In this document: positions 46,277 to 54,311 of the stretch, in pieces
How positions within the stretch are numbered: position 1 is the first letter of the stretch
Layout: each line of letters begins with the position of its first letter
Assembly (NCBI RefSeq): GCF_003385895.1
Contig: NZ_QRDQ01000011.1
Span: forward strand, 300,855 to 364,854
Direction of reading: 5' to 3'
Length of the DNA stretch: 64,000 nt
From: Flavobacterium cutihirudinis
GTDB taxonomy: Bacteria > Bacteroidota > Bacteroidia > Flavobacteriales > Flavobacteriaceae
Position numbers and translations under genes: made by a program
The notes under the pieces: generated by a model
The model's database searches: none
The model's input: only the letters and a program-made list of their open reading frames with translations
Told to the model about the DNA's origin: nothing

Positions 46277-47457
46277 TATTTTTTTCGTTTTAAAATTTCG
46301 TCTTTGGTATTCGGTTTAAAATGAGCTCCGGCACAACGCATTACGGCATCAAAACCATAACGGCTTTTCATTTTGTCCATCGCTTCATAAAGTGAAAGCA
46401 TTTCCTGAGTATCTTCAAAAAGATCAATTTGATAGGTTCCGCGTACGAGTCCGCTAAAGCGAACGCCAATCAACCGCAGACGCATACGACGCTGATAGAC
46501 TTTTTCAAAAAGTTCTATTACATTTTTAGTCAAAATATGATCGGCAGAGGTATAAGCTACTCGACATTGTTTGGTTTCGGTATCAAAATTGGCATAACGT
46601 ATTTTGACTGTAACAGTTGAAGTCAGCCATTGTTCAGCACGAAGCTGGAAAGCCAGTTTTTCGACCATTCCCAATAATATTCTTCGCAGTTTGGCAAGAT
46701 CGATAGTATCTTGAGAAAAAGTAGTTTCGGTCGAAATTGATTTTCTTTCCGTGTAAGGTTCAACAGGCGTGTGGTCAATTCCATGTGCTTTTTTCCAAAG
46801 TTCGAGACCATTTTTACCAATCATTTGTTGTAAAACTTCGGCAGGCATTTCGGCTAAAGTCTGAATTTTACGAACGCCAATTCGGGACAAAAGCTGAAAA
46901 GTAACAGCGCCCACCATTGGTATTTTCTGAATCGAAAGCGGATTTAGAAAATCTTGTACTTCTTGTTCCGGAATTTCAAGATTTCCCACAGGTTTGCCTT
47001 CGCCAGTCGCAATTTTAGAAACAGTTTTGTTGATGGATAATGAAAAACTAATTGGCAGTCCGGTTTCTTTAATCACCTTTTGAGCCAATTCATTTGTCCA
47101 TTTATAACTTCCATGGAATTTATCCATTCCGGTAATGTCCATATAAAATTCATCGATGCTCGCTTTTTCTAAGACAGGCGCTTTTTCCTGAAGAATTTCG
47201 GTTACATCATGCGACAATTGTGAATACAATTCCATGTCGCCTTTCATCACTTTTGCGTCTGGACAAAGTTTTAATGCCATACGAATCGGCATCGCAGAAC
47301 GAACGCCAAATTTGCGGGCTTCATACGAACAAGATGCTACAACACCGCGGTCTCCGCCACCTATAATAAGCGGAATTCCATTGAGTTCAGAGTTAGTGCG
47401 TCTTTCACAGGATACAAAAAAGGTATCCAAATCCATATGTACAATTGCCCGTGCCAT
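46276..47457 (-). CDS. Y-family translesion DNA polymerase
   Basis: Pol IV/ImuB-type polymerase of 393 residues. Start ATG at 47457 gives MARAIVHMDLDTFF; the frame upstream to 47529 would run through the promoter. The catalytic residues are present: D9, D11 in HMDLDTFF and D102-E103 in ASIDEFYMD. Unlike true ImuB, it therefore looks active. The finger YEARKFGVRSAMP and little-finger region are visible. First gene of the cluster, directly controlled by the divergent promoter/operator. Confidence 0.93.
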   Translation of the reverse strand: MARAIVHMDLDTFFVSCERRTNSELNGIPLIIGGGDRGVVASCSYEARKFGVRSAMPIRMALKLCPDAKVMKGDMELYSQLSHDVTEILQEKAPVLEKASIDEFYMDITGMDKFHGSYKWTNELAQKVIKETGLPISFSLSINKTVSKIATGEGKPVGNLEIPEQEVQDFLNPLSIQKIPMVGAVTFQLLSRIGVRKIQTLAEMPAEVLQQMIGKNGLELWKKAHGIDHTPVEPYTERKSISTETTFSQDTIDLAKLRRILLGMVEKLAFQLRAEQWLTSTVTVKIRYANFDTETKQCRVAYTSADHILTKNVIELFEKVYQRRMRLRLIGVRFSGLVRGTYQIDLFEDTQEMLSLYEAMDKMKSRYGFDAVMRCAGAHFKPNTKDEILKRKK

Positions 47458-47481
47458 TTTCCTTTTTGTTTTTGTATGGAA

Positions 47482-47489
47482 CAAAATTA
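47482..47489 (-). promoter_or_regulatory. -7 element of the polymerase operon
   Basis: Minus-strand TAATTTTG, exact consensus, about 25 nt upstream of the polymerase ATG. It overlaps the operator dyad at 47487-47502, so regulator binding could block it. Confidence 0.6.
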
Positions 47490-47502
47490 GCACAGGTGAT
47501 AA
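47487..47502. promoter_or_regulatory. Candidate operator dyad of the LexA-like regulator
   Basis: A dyad of form TTA-N-CAC-NN-GTG-N-TAA with 12 of 16 positions symmetrical, located between divergent genes. TGGAACA at 47477-47483 and TGTTCCA at 47522-47528 form an outer inverted pair. The inner dyad overlaps the polymerase -7 box and lies near the -33 region of the regulator's promoter. Confidence 0.6.
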
Positions 47503-47512
47503 CAATTTTTTG

Positions 47513-47520
47513 TATATTTG
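47513..47520 (+). promoter_or_regulatory. -7 element of the LexA-like gene
   Basis: TATATTTG, exact TAnnTTTG, about 26 nt upstream of the regulator's ATG. Confidence 0.6.
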
Positions 47521-47546
47521 CTGTTCCAAATTATAACAAATTAATT

Positions 47547-48320
47547 ATGTCCTTATTTTCAGACAACATCAGAGCACTAAGGGTTAAGCATAAAATATCA
47601 CAAGAAAAATTAGCTGAAAACCTAAGTATTACCAGAGGAAGATACGTGAAATACGAAGACGGAACTTCGGAAGCACCGTATGACATTTTAAAGAAGATTG
47701 CATTATATTTTCATATGAGTATTGACTTGATATTATCTGTCGATATACGCAAAATTGATGTGCAAAATTTGATAAAACTAGAAGGTAACCGACTTATTTT
47801 ACCTATTCAAGTGGATAGTTTTGGAGAAAATTTTATTGAAATTGTATCTCAAAAAGCAAAAGCAGGTTATCTAAACGGATATGCTGATCCAGAATATATT
47901 GAAAGTTTACAGCAGATTACACTTCCTTTTTTAGGACCAGGAAAACATCGCGGATTTCCCGTTGAAGGCGATTCAATGCCTCCACACGAAGATGGTTCGA
48001 TTATTATTGGTCGTTACGTAGAAAAGTTGGGAGAGGTGATGGATGGAAAAACTTATATTCTGATTACCAAAAATGAAGGTATGGTTTATAAACGTCTCAA
48101 TAAAAACAAAAAGAACGCTCTGGTTTTAGAATCCGATAATAGTTTTTATCCGAATTATGAAGTGAAGGCTTCTGATATTCTGGAAATTTGGGAATACGAA
48201 TGTAATATCGGCCGTTCAGACAAAAAACAAGAAACAACGGAAACCGGGGCAATGAAAGATTTGCTTTTAGAATTGAAACGTGAAGTTCGAGAGATTAAGA
48301 ATAATACTTCGAATACGTAA
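47547..48320 (+). CDS. XRE-S24 LexA-like transcriptional repressor
   Basis: Helix-turn-helix repressor with a self-cleaving S24 peptidase domain. The 257-residue protein starts at the ATG 47547 (MSLFSDNIRALR). The HTH domain (about 5-62) binds DNA. The LexA-type A106-G107 cleavage site lies in KAKAGYLN. Catalytic S143 (VEGDSM) and K182 (MVYKRL) match the Ser-Lys dyad. A charged C-terminal helix follows (about 235-257). It is divergent from the polymerase operon, so it probably represses both under normal conditions and is inactivated on DNA damage. Confidence 0.9.
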   Translation: MSLFSDNIRALRVKHKISQEKLAENLSITRGRYVKYEDGTSEAPYDILKKIALYFHMSIDLILSVDIRKIDVQNLIKLEGNRLILPIQVDSFGENFIEIVSQKAKAGYLNGYADPEYIESLQQITLPFLGPGKHRGFPVEGDSMPPHEDGSIIIGRYVEKLGEVMDGKTYILITKNEGMVYKRLNKNKKNALVLESDNSFYPNYEVKASDILEIWEYECNIGRSDKKQETTETGAMKDLLLELKREVREIKNNTSNT

Positions 48321-48326
48321 AAAGAG

Positions 48327-48395
48327 TTTGCCACAAAGGCGCTAAGACACAAAGCTATTTAAAAAAACTTTGTGTCTTAGCGCCTTTGTGGCAAA
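48327..48395. repeat. Perfect inverted pair of an octamer-periodic repeat
   Basis: 28-nt arms (48327-48354 and 48368-48395) are exact reverse complements with a 13-nt loop. Each arm holds three octamers CCACAAAG, GCGCTAAG, ACACAAAG preceded by G. It starts 7 nt after the repressor stop and ends 5 nt before the PAP2 stop, so it probably also terminates both. Confidence 0.9.
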
Positions 48396-48399
48396 AAAA

Positions 48400-49161
48400 C
48401 TAAAAAACTTTCGCAAAACTCAGCCCATATTGTTGTCCATTATAAAAAGGCATTATCATAGAAGTAGATTTATTTTCGACTGATGATTTGAACAGTTTTT
48501 TAGTAATATACGGATTAATCCAATACGCAATTTTAGTACTCAAAATCCCGATTCCGGCTCCGGCCGCAACATCGGTTAGCCAATGACGATTGTTGTAAAT
48601 TCTAAACAATCCCGTTCCGGTTGCAACAGCATAACCTGCAATTCCGTACCAAATAGATTTATCTTTATATTCTTGGTATAAAAATTCGGCACCCATAAAT
48701 GCAGTTGCAGTGTGTCCGGAAGGAAAAGAATTATTCGAACTTCCATCCGGTCTTTCTACATGTGAAATTGATTTTAAGCCTAAAACCGTTGTCGCCATAA
48801 TTGCATACGAAGTCACAAGTATTACAGAGCGATCCCGCATATTGTTTTTACCTTTTACACCAAAAGCATTCAAAGCATAGACAGACGCCGCAGGTGCATA
48901 TTGTGAGAAATCATCAATAGTAATTTTCTCATCAATGTCTTCCGTAACTTCATCTTTAATCTGGTGATTGAAACTCAAAAGCTGATCACTTTCTAAACCA
49001 ATTACGCCATAACCAATTAATACACTCGGAATAATTAATTGTTTGTAATTGAATTTTAAATTATGAGAAGTACTGTCGATTTTTGTGATCGAATCATTTT
49101 GTTGTGCATTCGCAGAAAATAATCCGAATAGAAATAGTAGAGAAACTGTTTTGTAAAACAT
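48400..49161 (-). CDS. PAP2-family phosphatase
   Basis: Membrane-associated PAP2 phosphatase, likely acting on lipid phosphates such as undecaprenyl-PP or phosphatidate. The 253-residue protein has a signal peptide-like N-terminus (residues 1-19) and several hydrophobic segments. The three phosphatase motifs are visible: KSISHVERP (motif 1), NSFPSGHTATAF (motif 2) and FRIYNNRHWLTDV (motif 3). Substrate unknown. It ends beside a repeat and is upstream-flanked by a repeat-rich gap. Confidence 0.9.
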   Translation of the reverse strand: MFYKTVSLLFLFGLFSANAQQNDSITKIDSTSHNLKFNYKQLIIPSVLIGYGVIGLESDQLLSFNHQIKDEVTEDIDEKITIDDFSQYAPAASVYALNAFGVKGKNNMRDRSVILVTSYAIMATTVLGLKSISHVERPDGSSNNSFPSGHTATAFMGAEFLYQEYKDKSIWYGIAGYAVATGTGLFRIYNNRHWLTDVAAGAGIGILSTKIAYWINPYITKKLFKSSVENKSTSMIMPFYNGQQYGLSFAKVF

Positions 49162-49305
49162 CTTTCGTTGTCGTTATATTTTGCAATATTAACGAAGGTT
49201 TTTGCCAACTATTTTTCTCTTAATTGAACCTTAAGTGAATATTAATTTGTTGGTTTTAAATGAGGTAGTTGAATTAAGATTGGCTAAATTATTTTCAATA
49301 TTGTA

Positions 49306-49440
49306 TAATCCCTACGGGATAAATATATATGTGGGTGGAAATTTTTTTCTACCAATATATAATCTCTACGAGATACTCCTTTAGGAGTTAAATATTGGTA
49401 GAAAAAAAAGAAATTACAAGAAAGTCCCGTAGGGACGATC
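49306..49440. repeat. REP-like cluster with ACCAATAT arms
   Basis: Several small dyads of the form CTACGGGA/TCCCGTAG flank an inner hairpin whose arms are TTTTTTTCTACCAATAT (from 49342) and ATATTGGTAGAAAAAAA (to 49408). It resembles extragenic palindromes common in flavobacteria. Confidence 0.65.
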
Positions 49441-49552
49441 CATTTTGTAGGGCTGGATTTCAATCCAGTTTAATAATATGATATAGTCTATAATTGTTTT
49501 GCATTGCGGAATTTCTTTGTCAACCGGATTAAAATCCAGCCCTACAAAATGG
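49440..49552. repeat. 113-bp element with 29-bp terminal inverted repeats
   Basis: Termini 49440-49468 and 49524-49552 are reverse complements at 27 of 29 positions. The interior is unrelated AT-rich sequence with no coding potential. It has MITE-like architecture; no transposase is in the window. Confidence 0.75.
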
Positions 49553-49590
49553 TTCGAGCCGATGGCTCCTTTTACAATTATCTTAAAATA

Positions 49591-49710
49591 TAATTCGTGA
49601 TAATTCGTGAAATTTGTGACAAACAAAATCACACAAAGTCATTTAAAAATCTGTTTAATCGTTTTAATCTGTGGCTAAAAAAATTAGCGTCTTAGCGCCT
49701 TTGTGGCAAA
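49591..49710. repeat. Mixed 9-mer and octamer periodic fragments
   Basis: AATTCGTGA-type units (49591-49620), AATCTGTnn 9-mers (about 49647-49675) and a reversed CTTAGCGC/CTTTGTGGC octamer module (49687-49710) follow each other. They are the same families as around 52.8 kb. Confidence 0.7.
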
Positions 49711-49720
49711 TCAGAAAAAT

Positions 49721-51451
49721 CTAGACTTTCAACGAAAACCAAAACGTACTTCCCAATCCCAAATTACTCTCAACACCAACATTCCCATTTTGAGCTTCAA
49801 TAAATTCTTTACTAATCGCTAATCCCAATCCAGTTCCAGATTTTTGACTTCCCGGTACCTGAAAATATTTATCAAAAACTTTGTCTTTATATCTCGTATC
49901 AATTCCTTTTCCGGTATCGATAACCTGAAAAACGATTTGATTTAGTTCTTTTTTAAGTTTGATATGAATCGTGCTTTTTTCAGAAGAATATCTTATCGCA
50001 TTCGATAAATAATTAATCAAAACCCAACCAGTTTTTTCGCTATCGGCTTTTACGTCTTGCAGATTTTCATCGGCATCAATAACTAGTTTGATTTGTTTTT
50101 GTTCCGCCTGAACTTTTACCGCTTCAACAGCATAATTTACAATCTCATGCGGATTGCTTTTTTCGATATTTAGCTGAATATTTCCTGTTTCTAATTGAGA
50201 TAGATTAAGCAATTCGCCTGTAATTTTCAACAAGCGCTGGCTGTCCTCTTTTATACTTTCGACTAATTGTTTCTGATCGTCGTTCATGTCGCCTGTTTTA
50301 CTATTTTCAAGTAATTTCAAGCTTAATTTTATTGAAGCAATAGGTGTTTTTAATTCGTGTGAAACGGTTGCAATAAAATTGGTTTTGGCAAAATCCAATT
50401 CTTTAAAAAGTGTAATATTTCGTAAAATAATCACATCGCCAATATTGATTTCTTTTTCTTCTCCAGTCGGAATTATAGTGATATTCAGAATTTCTTTTTC
50501 GAAATAACTTTCTTTTCCGTGCGCATAAATTTTTAGGGGTTGTTTTTTAGGAGCATCTGAATCCTCTTTTAAAATTAAAGACCGAATCAAATCATTCGAC
50601 ATCGCTAGAGTAGAAGCCGATTTTCCGATAACATCTTCCAGTTTGAGACCAACAATTTTTAACGCTTCATCATTCGCAAACAAAACAATTCCTTCATTGT
50701 CCAAACCAATAATAGGATCGTGCATATTATTAATTAAGGTTTCCAGTCGTTTCTTTTCAAAGAAGAGTTTATACAAATTACTATCGTTATATTCCTGAAG
50801 TTTCTGTGCCATTGTATTAAACGATTTGGCCAAATCTCCAAATTCGCTATGGCTCGTAAAATGAACACGTTCCGAATAATTTTTATTGGCAATTTCTTTG
50901 ATACTCAGCGTCAATTCTTTTATTGGATTGGCAATATTATTTGGGAGATTAACCAGTAAATTAAAAGCAATTAAAAAGCATAAAGTTCCCACAATGGCAA
51001 TCCATAAATTGGCCGTTTCGGCAGTATGTTTGGCAATATCGCTTTTTTGTTTTATGGCATTCATATTGAGTTTCATAATCTCAAAAATATTCTGCCTGAT
51101 CTGCATTTTCAAAGATTCATCAGTGCTGTTTTTTTCTAAAAGAGCGAATTTTTCCTTTAAATTATCGGTTCCTTTTTTCTCTCCAACCTCTGTAACATTT
51201 TGCGTTTGCTTTTGAAGATTTTCTTTAAAAACAACAATTGCGTTGTTCTTATTTGTATTAATTTCGTCTAATGACAAAAGCATATTTCGTGAATATTCAA
51301 GCGTATTATAGTTCGCTTTCAGAATATTCTCAGTGTCTTTTTTTATAGAAAAAATATAAAAGGCACTCACCAATGTGAGTATTATTATTAGTACAAATAA
51401 TAATCCAACTCCCAGATTCAATTTGGTTTTAATTCTCATTTTATAAAACAT
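49721..51451 (-). CDS. HAMP/PAS sensor histidine kinase of the kdp locus
   Basis: A 576-residue kinase, probably the transmitter partner of the split KdpD. Two membrane helices (about 11-34 and 148-168) flank a helical periplasmic domain. A HAMP domain follows (about 168-222), then a PAS domain with NNMHDPIIGLDNEGIVLFANDEAL, a HisKA domain with SHELKTPIASIK, and HATPase boxes NYLSNAIRYSS, DTGKGI and GTGLGLAIS. It lies 184 nt after the KdpD N-terminal gene. A response regulator is not adjacent; the NtrC-type activator at 59868-61214 is the best candidate. Confidence 0.88.
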   Translation of the reverse strand: MFYKMRIKTKLNLGVGLLFVLIIILTLVSAFYIFSIKKDTENILKANYNTLEYSRNMLLSLDEINTNKNNAIVVFKENLQKQTQNVTEVGEKKGTDNLKEKFALLEKNSTDESLKMQIRQNIFEIMKLNMNAIKQKSDIAKHTAETANLWIAIVGTLCFLIAFNLLVNLPNNIANPIKELTLSIKEIANKNYSERVHFTSHSEFGDLAKSFNTMAQKLQEYNDSNLYKLFFEKKRLETLINNMHDPIIGLDNEGIVLFANDEALKIVGLKLEDVIGKSASTLAMSNDLIRSLILKEDSDAPKKQPLKIYAHGKESYFEKEILNITIIPTGEEKEINIGDVIILRNITLFKELDFAKTNFIATVSHELKTPIASIKLSLKLLENSKTGDMNDDQKQLVESIKEDSQRLLKITGELLNLSQLETGNIQLNIEKSNPHEIVNYAVEAVKVQAEQKQIKLVIDADENLQDVKADSEKTGWVLINYLSNAIRYSSEKSTIHIKLKKELNQIVFQVIDTGKGIDTRYKDKVFDKYFQVPGSQKSGTGLGLAISKEFIEAQNGNVGVESNLGLGSTFWFSLKV

Positions 51452-51635
51452 TTAATTTTTTTTGAATCATATAAGTGATATAAGAAAATATAACGATATG
51501 CAATATTGAGGCAAAGAATAGAAAATATAAGAAAAGGCTTTGAACCTTTATAGACAATCTTCAATGAACTTTTGTGCTAGAATTTTCGCATTCTATTTAA
51601 ATGAACTTATATAAATTATATGGTTTAAAAATTTT

Positions 51636-52760
51636 TCATGACAGGATAACAAGATCAACATTTGACAACGACAATTTGTTTAGCAAACGTCTGAAAATTG
51701 TTGTAGACAAAATTACTTTAAATAAATTCAAATGCGGTTTTCCGATACACACAGTTGTAATTTGTTTTTCTTCAACTGTTGCCAAAATCGCATCGGCAAT
51801 ATTTCTGCTTTCCAGTTTAATAACTTCTGCGCCCAATTGTACGGCGAGTTTAAAGTTATTAATTAAATGCCTTTGTTTGTCTAAAGCAATTTTATTACTG
51901 CTTTCCTGTGGAGTTTCCACATACAAAACATACCACAATCCGTTATAATAACTGGAGAGTCTTGCTGTTTTTCTAATCACAATTTTAGCCGTTTTGTCAT
52001 TACTGCTAATGCAGGCCAAAAGTTTCTCATGTCGTAAAGCATGAAGATTCGGAACTTCATTTTCAACTTTTCGAACGACCTGACTCGCTACTTCTTTCAA
52101 AGCCAATTCCCGAAGTTGTAAAATCTGTTCCGATTTAAAAAAGTTCGTTAAAGCCGTCTGAATTTTATCCGGAGTATAAATTTTTCCTTCTTTCAAACGT
52201 GCAATCAAATCTTCAGATGTTAAGTCGATATTCACGACTTCATCCGCCAATCGCAAAACATTGTCAGGAATACGTTCCTGAACATCAATATTTGTAATGC
52301 GTTTTACATCTTCATTTAAACTTTCAATATGCTGAATATTCACTGCCGAAATCACATTAATTCCCGCTTCCAAAATCTCTAAAACATCCTGCCAGCGTTT
52401 TTCATTTTTGCTTCCCTCAACGTTCGTGTGCGCTAATTCATCAACAATAACCACTTCCGGACGAAGGTTAATAATTGCCTGAACATCCAATTCTTCCAGT
52501 TCTTTTCCTTTATAAAAAATGGTTCGTCTCGGAATTATAGGCAAACCCGCTAATAATTCATGCGTTTCCTTTCGCATGTGCGTTTCGATGTAACCAATTT
52601 TCACATCGATTCCGTTTTTCAATAACGAATGCGCTTCCTGAAGCATACGAAAAGTCTTGCCCACACCGGCGCTCATTCCAATGTAGATTTTAAACTTCCC
52701 TTTTCGTGATTTCTGAATTAAATCGAGAAAGTGCTGTGCGTTATTATTTTCGTTTTCCAT
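51636..52760 (-). CDS. kdpD: KdpD N-terminal sensor half (stand-alone)
   Basis: K+-sensing part of KdpD without the kinase. The 374-residue protein has the KdpD domain (about 20-230) with Walker A GMSAGVGKTFRML and Walker B VVIVDELAHTN. A universal-stress-protein-like domain follows (about 245-370). It ends at a normal stop and has no membrane helices or histidine kinase, unlike the 890-residue E. coli protein. The ATG at 52760 is chosen; an in-frame GTG at 52772 lies inside a repeat. The kinase function is taken by the downstream separate gene. Confidence 0.9.
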   Translation of the reverse strand: MENENNNAQHFLDLIQKSRKGKFKIYIGMSAGVGKTFRMLQEAHSLLKNGIDVKIGYIETHMRKETHELLAGLPIIPRRTIFYKGKELEELDVQAIINLRPEVVIVDELAHTNVEGSKNEKRWQDVLEILEAGINVISAVNIQHIESLNEDVKRITNIDVQERIPDNVLRLADEVVNIDLTSEDLIARLKEGKIYTPDKIQTALTNFFKSEQILQLRELALKEVASQVVRKVENEVPNLHALRHEKLLACISSNDKTAKIVIRKTARLSSYYNGLWYVLYVETPQESSNKIALDKQRHLINNFKLAVQLGAEVIKLESRNIADAILATVEEKQITTVCIGKPHLNLFKVILSTTIFRRLLNKLSLSNVDLVILS

Positions 52761-52763
52761 ATT

Positions 52764-52993
52764 TTTTGCCACGAAGGCGCTAAGTCACAAAGTTTTTTTT
52801 AAGCCACAGATTTGCTACGCCTGTTCGCTATCGCTCGAGTCACAGATTAGGAAGATTTTTTTTAGCCACGAATTACACGAATTTTTACAAATTTTTATTT
52901 AATATAATTCGTGAAAATTTGTGTAATTCGTGGCAAATAAATCTACACAAAGACATTAAAAAATCCCTTTAATCTGTGTAATCTGTGGCAAGA
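52764..52993. repeat. Compound repeat: octamer, 9-mer and inverted 9-mer arrays
   Basis: In order: octamers from 52769 (CCACGAAG, GCGCTAAG, TCACAAAG); a CCACAGATT unit at 52804 interrupted by a 27-nt insert; and an inverted pair of ACGAATT 9-mers (52865-52895 with 52907-52934). Exact AATCCCTTT, AATCTGTGT, AATCTGTGG 9-mers close it at 52962-52988. Every module begins GCCAC or ends GTGGC. It occupies the whole kdpD-porin gap. Confidence 0.85.
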
Positions 52994-53002
52994 AATATTC
53001 TC

Positions 53003-54082
53003 CTAAAAACTAATCGCCAAGGAAGTCGTTACAAACGTATTCGTATCCGTTGGGAGATTGTCTTTATTGGTGAAGATTTCGTCTTTACTTGAAAGATTTC
53101 TGGCTTCAATTCTAAACATAACATTATCAGTAACTAAGTAATCAAAGTTAGCCGAAAATCCGTAAGTTTTAAAACCATTTGGCGTTTCCGTTGCGATAAT
53201 TACACCTTTTTCATCACTATAATATTCACCTCTTACTGCAAGCTGAATCTTGTCAACTGGTTTATATTGCAGAATCAAAACTGGCGAAAACCACGTATCA
53301 TATTTATCACTTCCTTTAGCCGATTGTTGTGATCCAATATCAAAACCAGCTGTAATATTTGTCTTTTCTGTTATCTTAAACTGTCCATAAAAGTTGTTGA
53401 AATAACGCCATTTTTTGTCAATATCCGGCTGTTCATTTCCAACATAAGTACTCCAGTTCAAAGCAACCCGATCAGACGGTTTGTAGGTAACCTGAGTTCC
53501 AAAAGCAGGCGTTTGATTGCCTTCTACTTTTTCAATTCTTTGCCAGCCATTAAGGTACATTCCTGCCAAATACCATTTTCCGGATTCAGAGGTATAACCA
53601 ATTTTAACTCCCGTTTCATAATAAGGAGAATTCTCAGCCAGAATACTTCTCGTTAAAGTCTGACAGTCTTTTCCAATCGCACTTTCAAAACCAATATGCG
53701 AAGGCATAATTCCCGCATCAATCCATAAATTATGGTTTTTCGAAATCTTTACACCAACATTCGCTTCGTAAACATTTTTCAGTAGACCTTGCTCGGCAGA
53801 CATATTATATTCGGCATAAGTTCCCGCCATCAAGGCAAAATTTCCCCGAATATTTTCCTTCGAATAATTCACTTTTGCCATTCCCAAATTCAGGTTTACC
53901 TCGTTGCTTTTATTATAACTGTAAAAAAAGTTCGGCCGAGTATGATTTTCCGGTTTCGCGAAATCATAACTATAATAAGCGTCAACATATCCCGAAAATG
54001 TCAATGGACTTTTAGATTCTTCTTGTGCTTGTAAATTGCTATAACCAAAAGCGATTAAAGCAGTAAGTATTATTTTTTTCAT
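53003..54082 (-). CDS. Outer-membrane beta-barrel porin in the kdp operon
   Basis: A 359-residue outer-membrane protein that fits the beta-barrel porin-2 (bbp2/OmpL-like) family by memory. A signal peptide (about residues 1-19) ends at LQAQ. The remainder alternates aromatic and polar strands (TFSGYVDAYYSYDF, YFNNFYGQF) and ends in the C-terminal phenylalanine SLAISF required for barrel assembly. It lies between kdpC and kdpD on the same strand, so it may let K+ or another small solute cross the outer membrane. Confidence 0.82.
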   Translation of the reverse strand: MKKIILTALIAFGYSNLQAQEESKSPLTFSGYVDAYYSYDFAKPENHTRPNFFYSYNKSNEVNLNLGMAKVNYSKENIRGNFALMAGTYAEYNMSAEQGLLKNVYEANVGVKISKNHNLWIDAGIMPSHIGFESAIGKDCQTLTRSILAENSPYYETGVKIGYTSESGKWYLAGMYLNGWQRIEKVEGNQTPAFGTQVTYKPSDRVALNWSTYVGNEQPDIDKKWRYFNNFYGQFKITEKTNITAGFDIGSQQSAKGSDKYDTWFSPVLILQYKPVDKIQLAVRGEYYSDEKGVIIATETPNGFKTYGFSANFDYLVTDNVMFRIEARNLSSKDEIFTNKDNLPTDTNTFVTTSLAISF

Positions 54083-54115
54083 TTTGTGGTATTCTATTAT
54101 TTATTAAGTAGATTT

Positions 54116-54204
54116 TTTAGGAGCTAATCCCGCTATCCGTTTCAATCTTTTCCTGGCTAAAGAAGCCAGAAAAAGGATTTCCACTACTATCGGGGCTAGG
54201 GCAT
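54116..54204. repeat. 89-nt structured element, copy 1
   Basis: Nearly identical to 63903-63992. The central hairpin has arms CTTTTCCTGGCT and AGCCAGAAAAAG with an AAAGA loop. The outer parts also pair partly (AGC..CCCG with CGGGGCT). Base changes between the copies keep the hairpin paired. Its strand and function are unknown. Confidence 0.8.
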
Positions 54205-54229
54205 TTGGGGTAAAAAGGCGTTTTTGTTT

Positions 54230-54256
54230 CCTACAAGGTTTTCAAAACCTTGCAGG
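54230..54256. repeat. GGTTTTCAAAACC palindrome, copy 1
   Basis: A 27-nt near-perfect palindrome, CCTACAAGGTTTT with CAAAACCTTGCAGG. The same motif occurs as an inverted pair at 59771-59866. Confidence 0.8.
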
Positions 54257-54263
54257 AGAAAAA

Positions 54264-54311
54264 CTTAGAATCTCAGTATCTTAGAACCTTAGCATCTTAG
54301 AGTCTTAGCGA
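54264..54311. repeat. CTTAGnnn octamer array, kdpC end
   Basis: Six units in strict 8-nt register (54264, 54272, 54280, 54288, 54296, 54304), one with a C for T. The kdpC stop (complement TTA, 54305-54307) is positions 2-4 of the last unit. Confidence 0.85.

Larger units (their letters stand above)
49162..49720. other. Repeat-filled intergenic region
   Basis: 559 nt with no protein gene recognised. It contains, in order, a REP-like cluster (49306-49440), a TIR-flanked element (49440-49552) and periodic fragments of the ACGAATT, ACAGATT and CTAAG types (49591-49710). The last ends 11 nt from the stop of the kdp sensor gene. Confidence 0.7.

Noticed and set aside
49721..52760. KdpD broken by a frameshift
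   Set aside because: The N-terminal gene ends cleanly after a complete Usp-like domain, and the kinase gene has its own start, membrane helices and sensor domain. Together with the repeat-free 184-nt gap, this is a split system, not a pseudogene.
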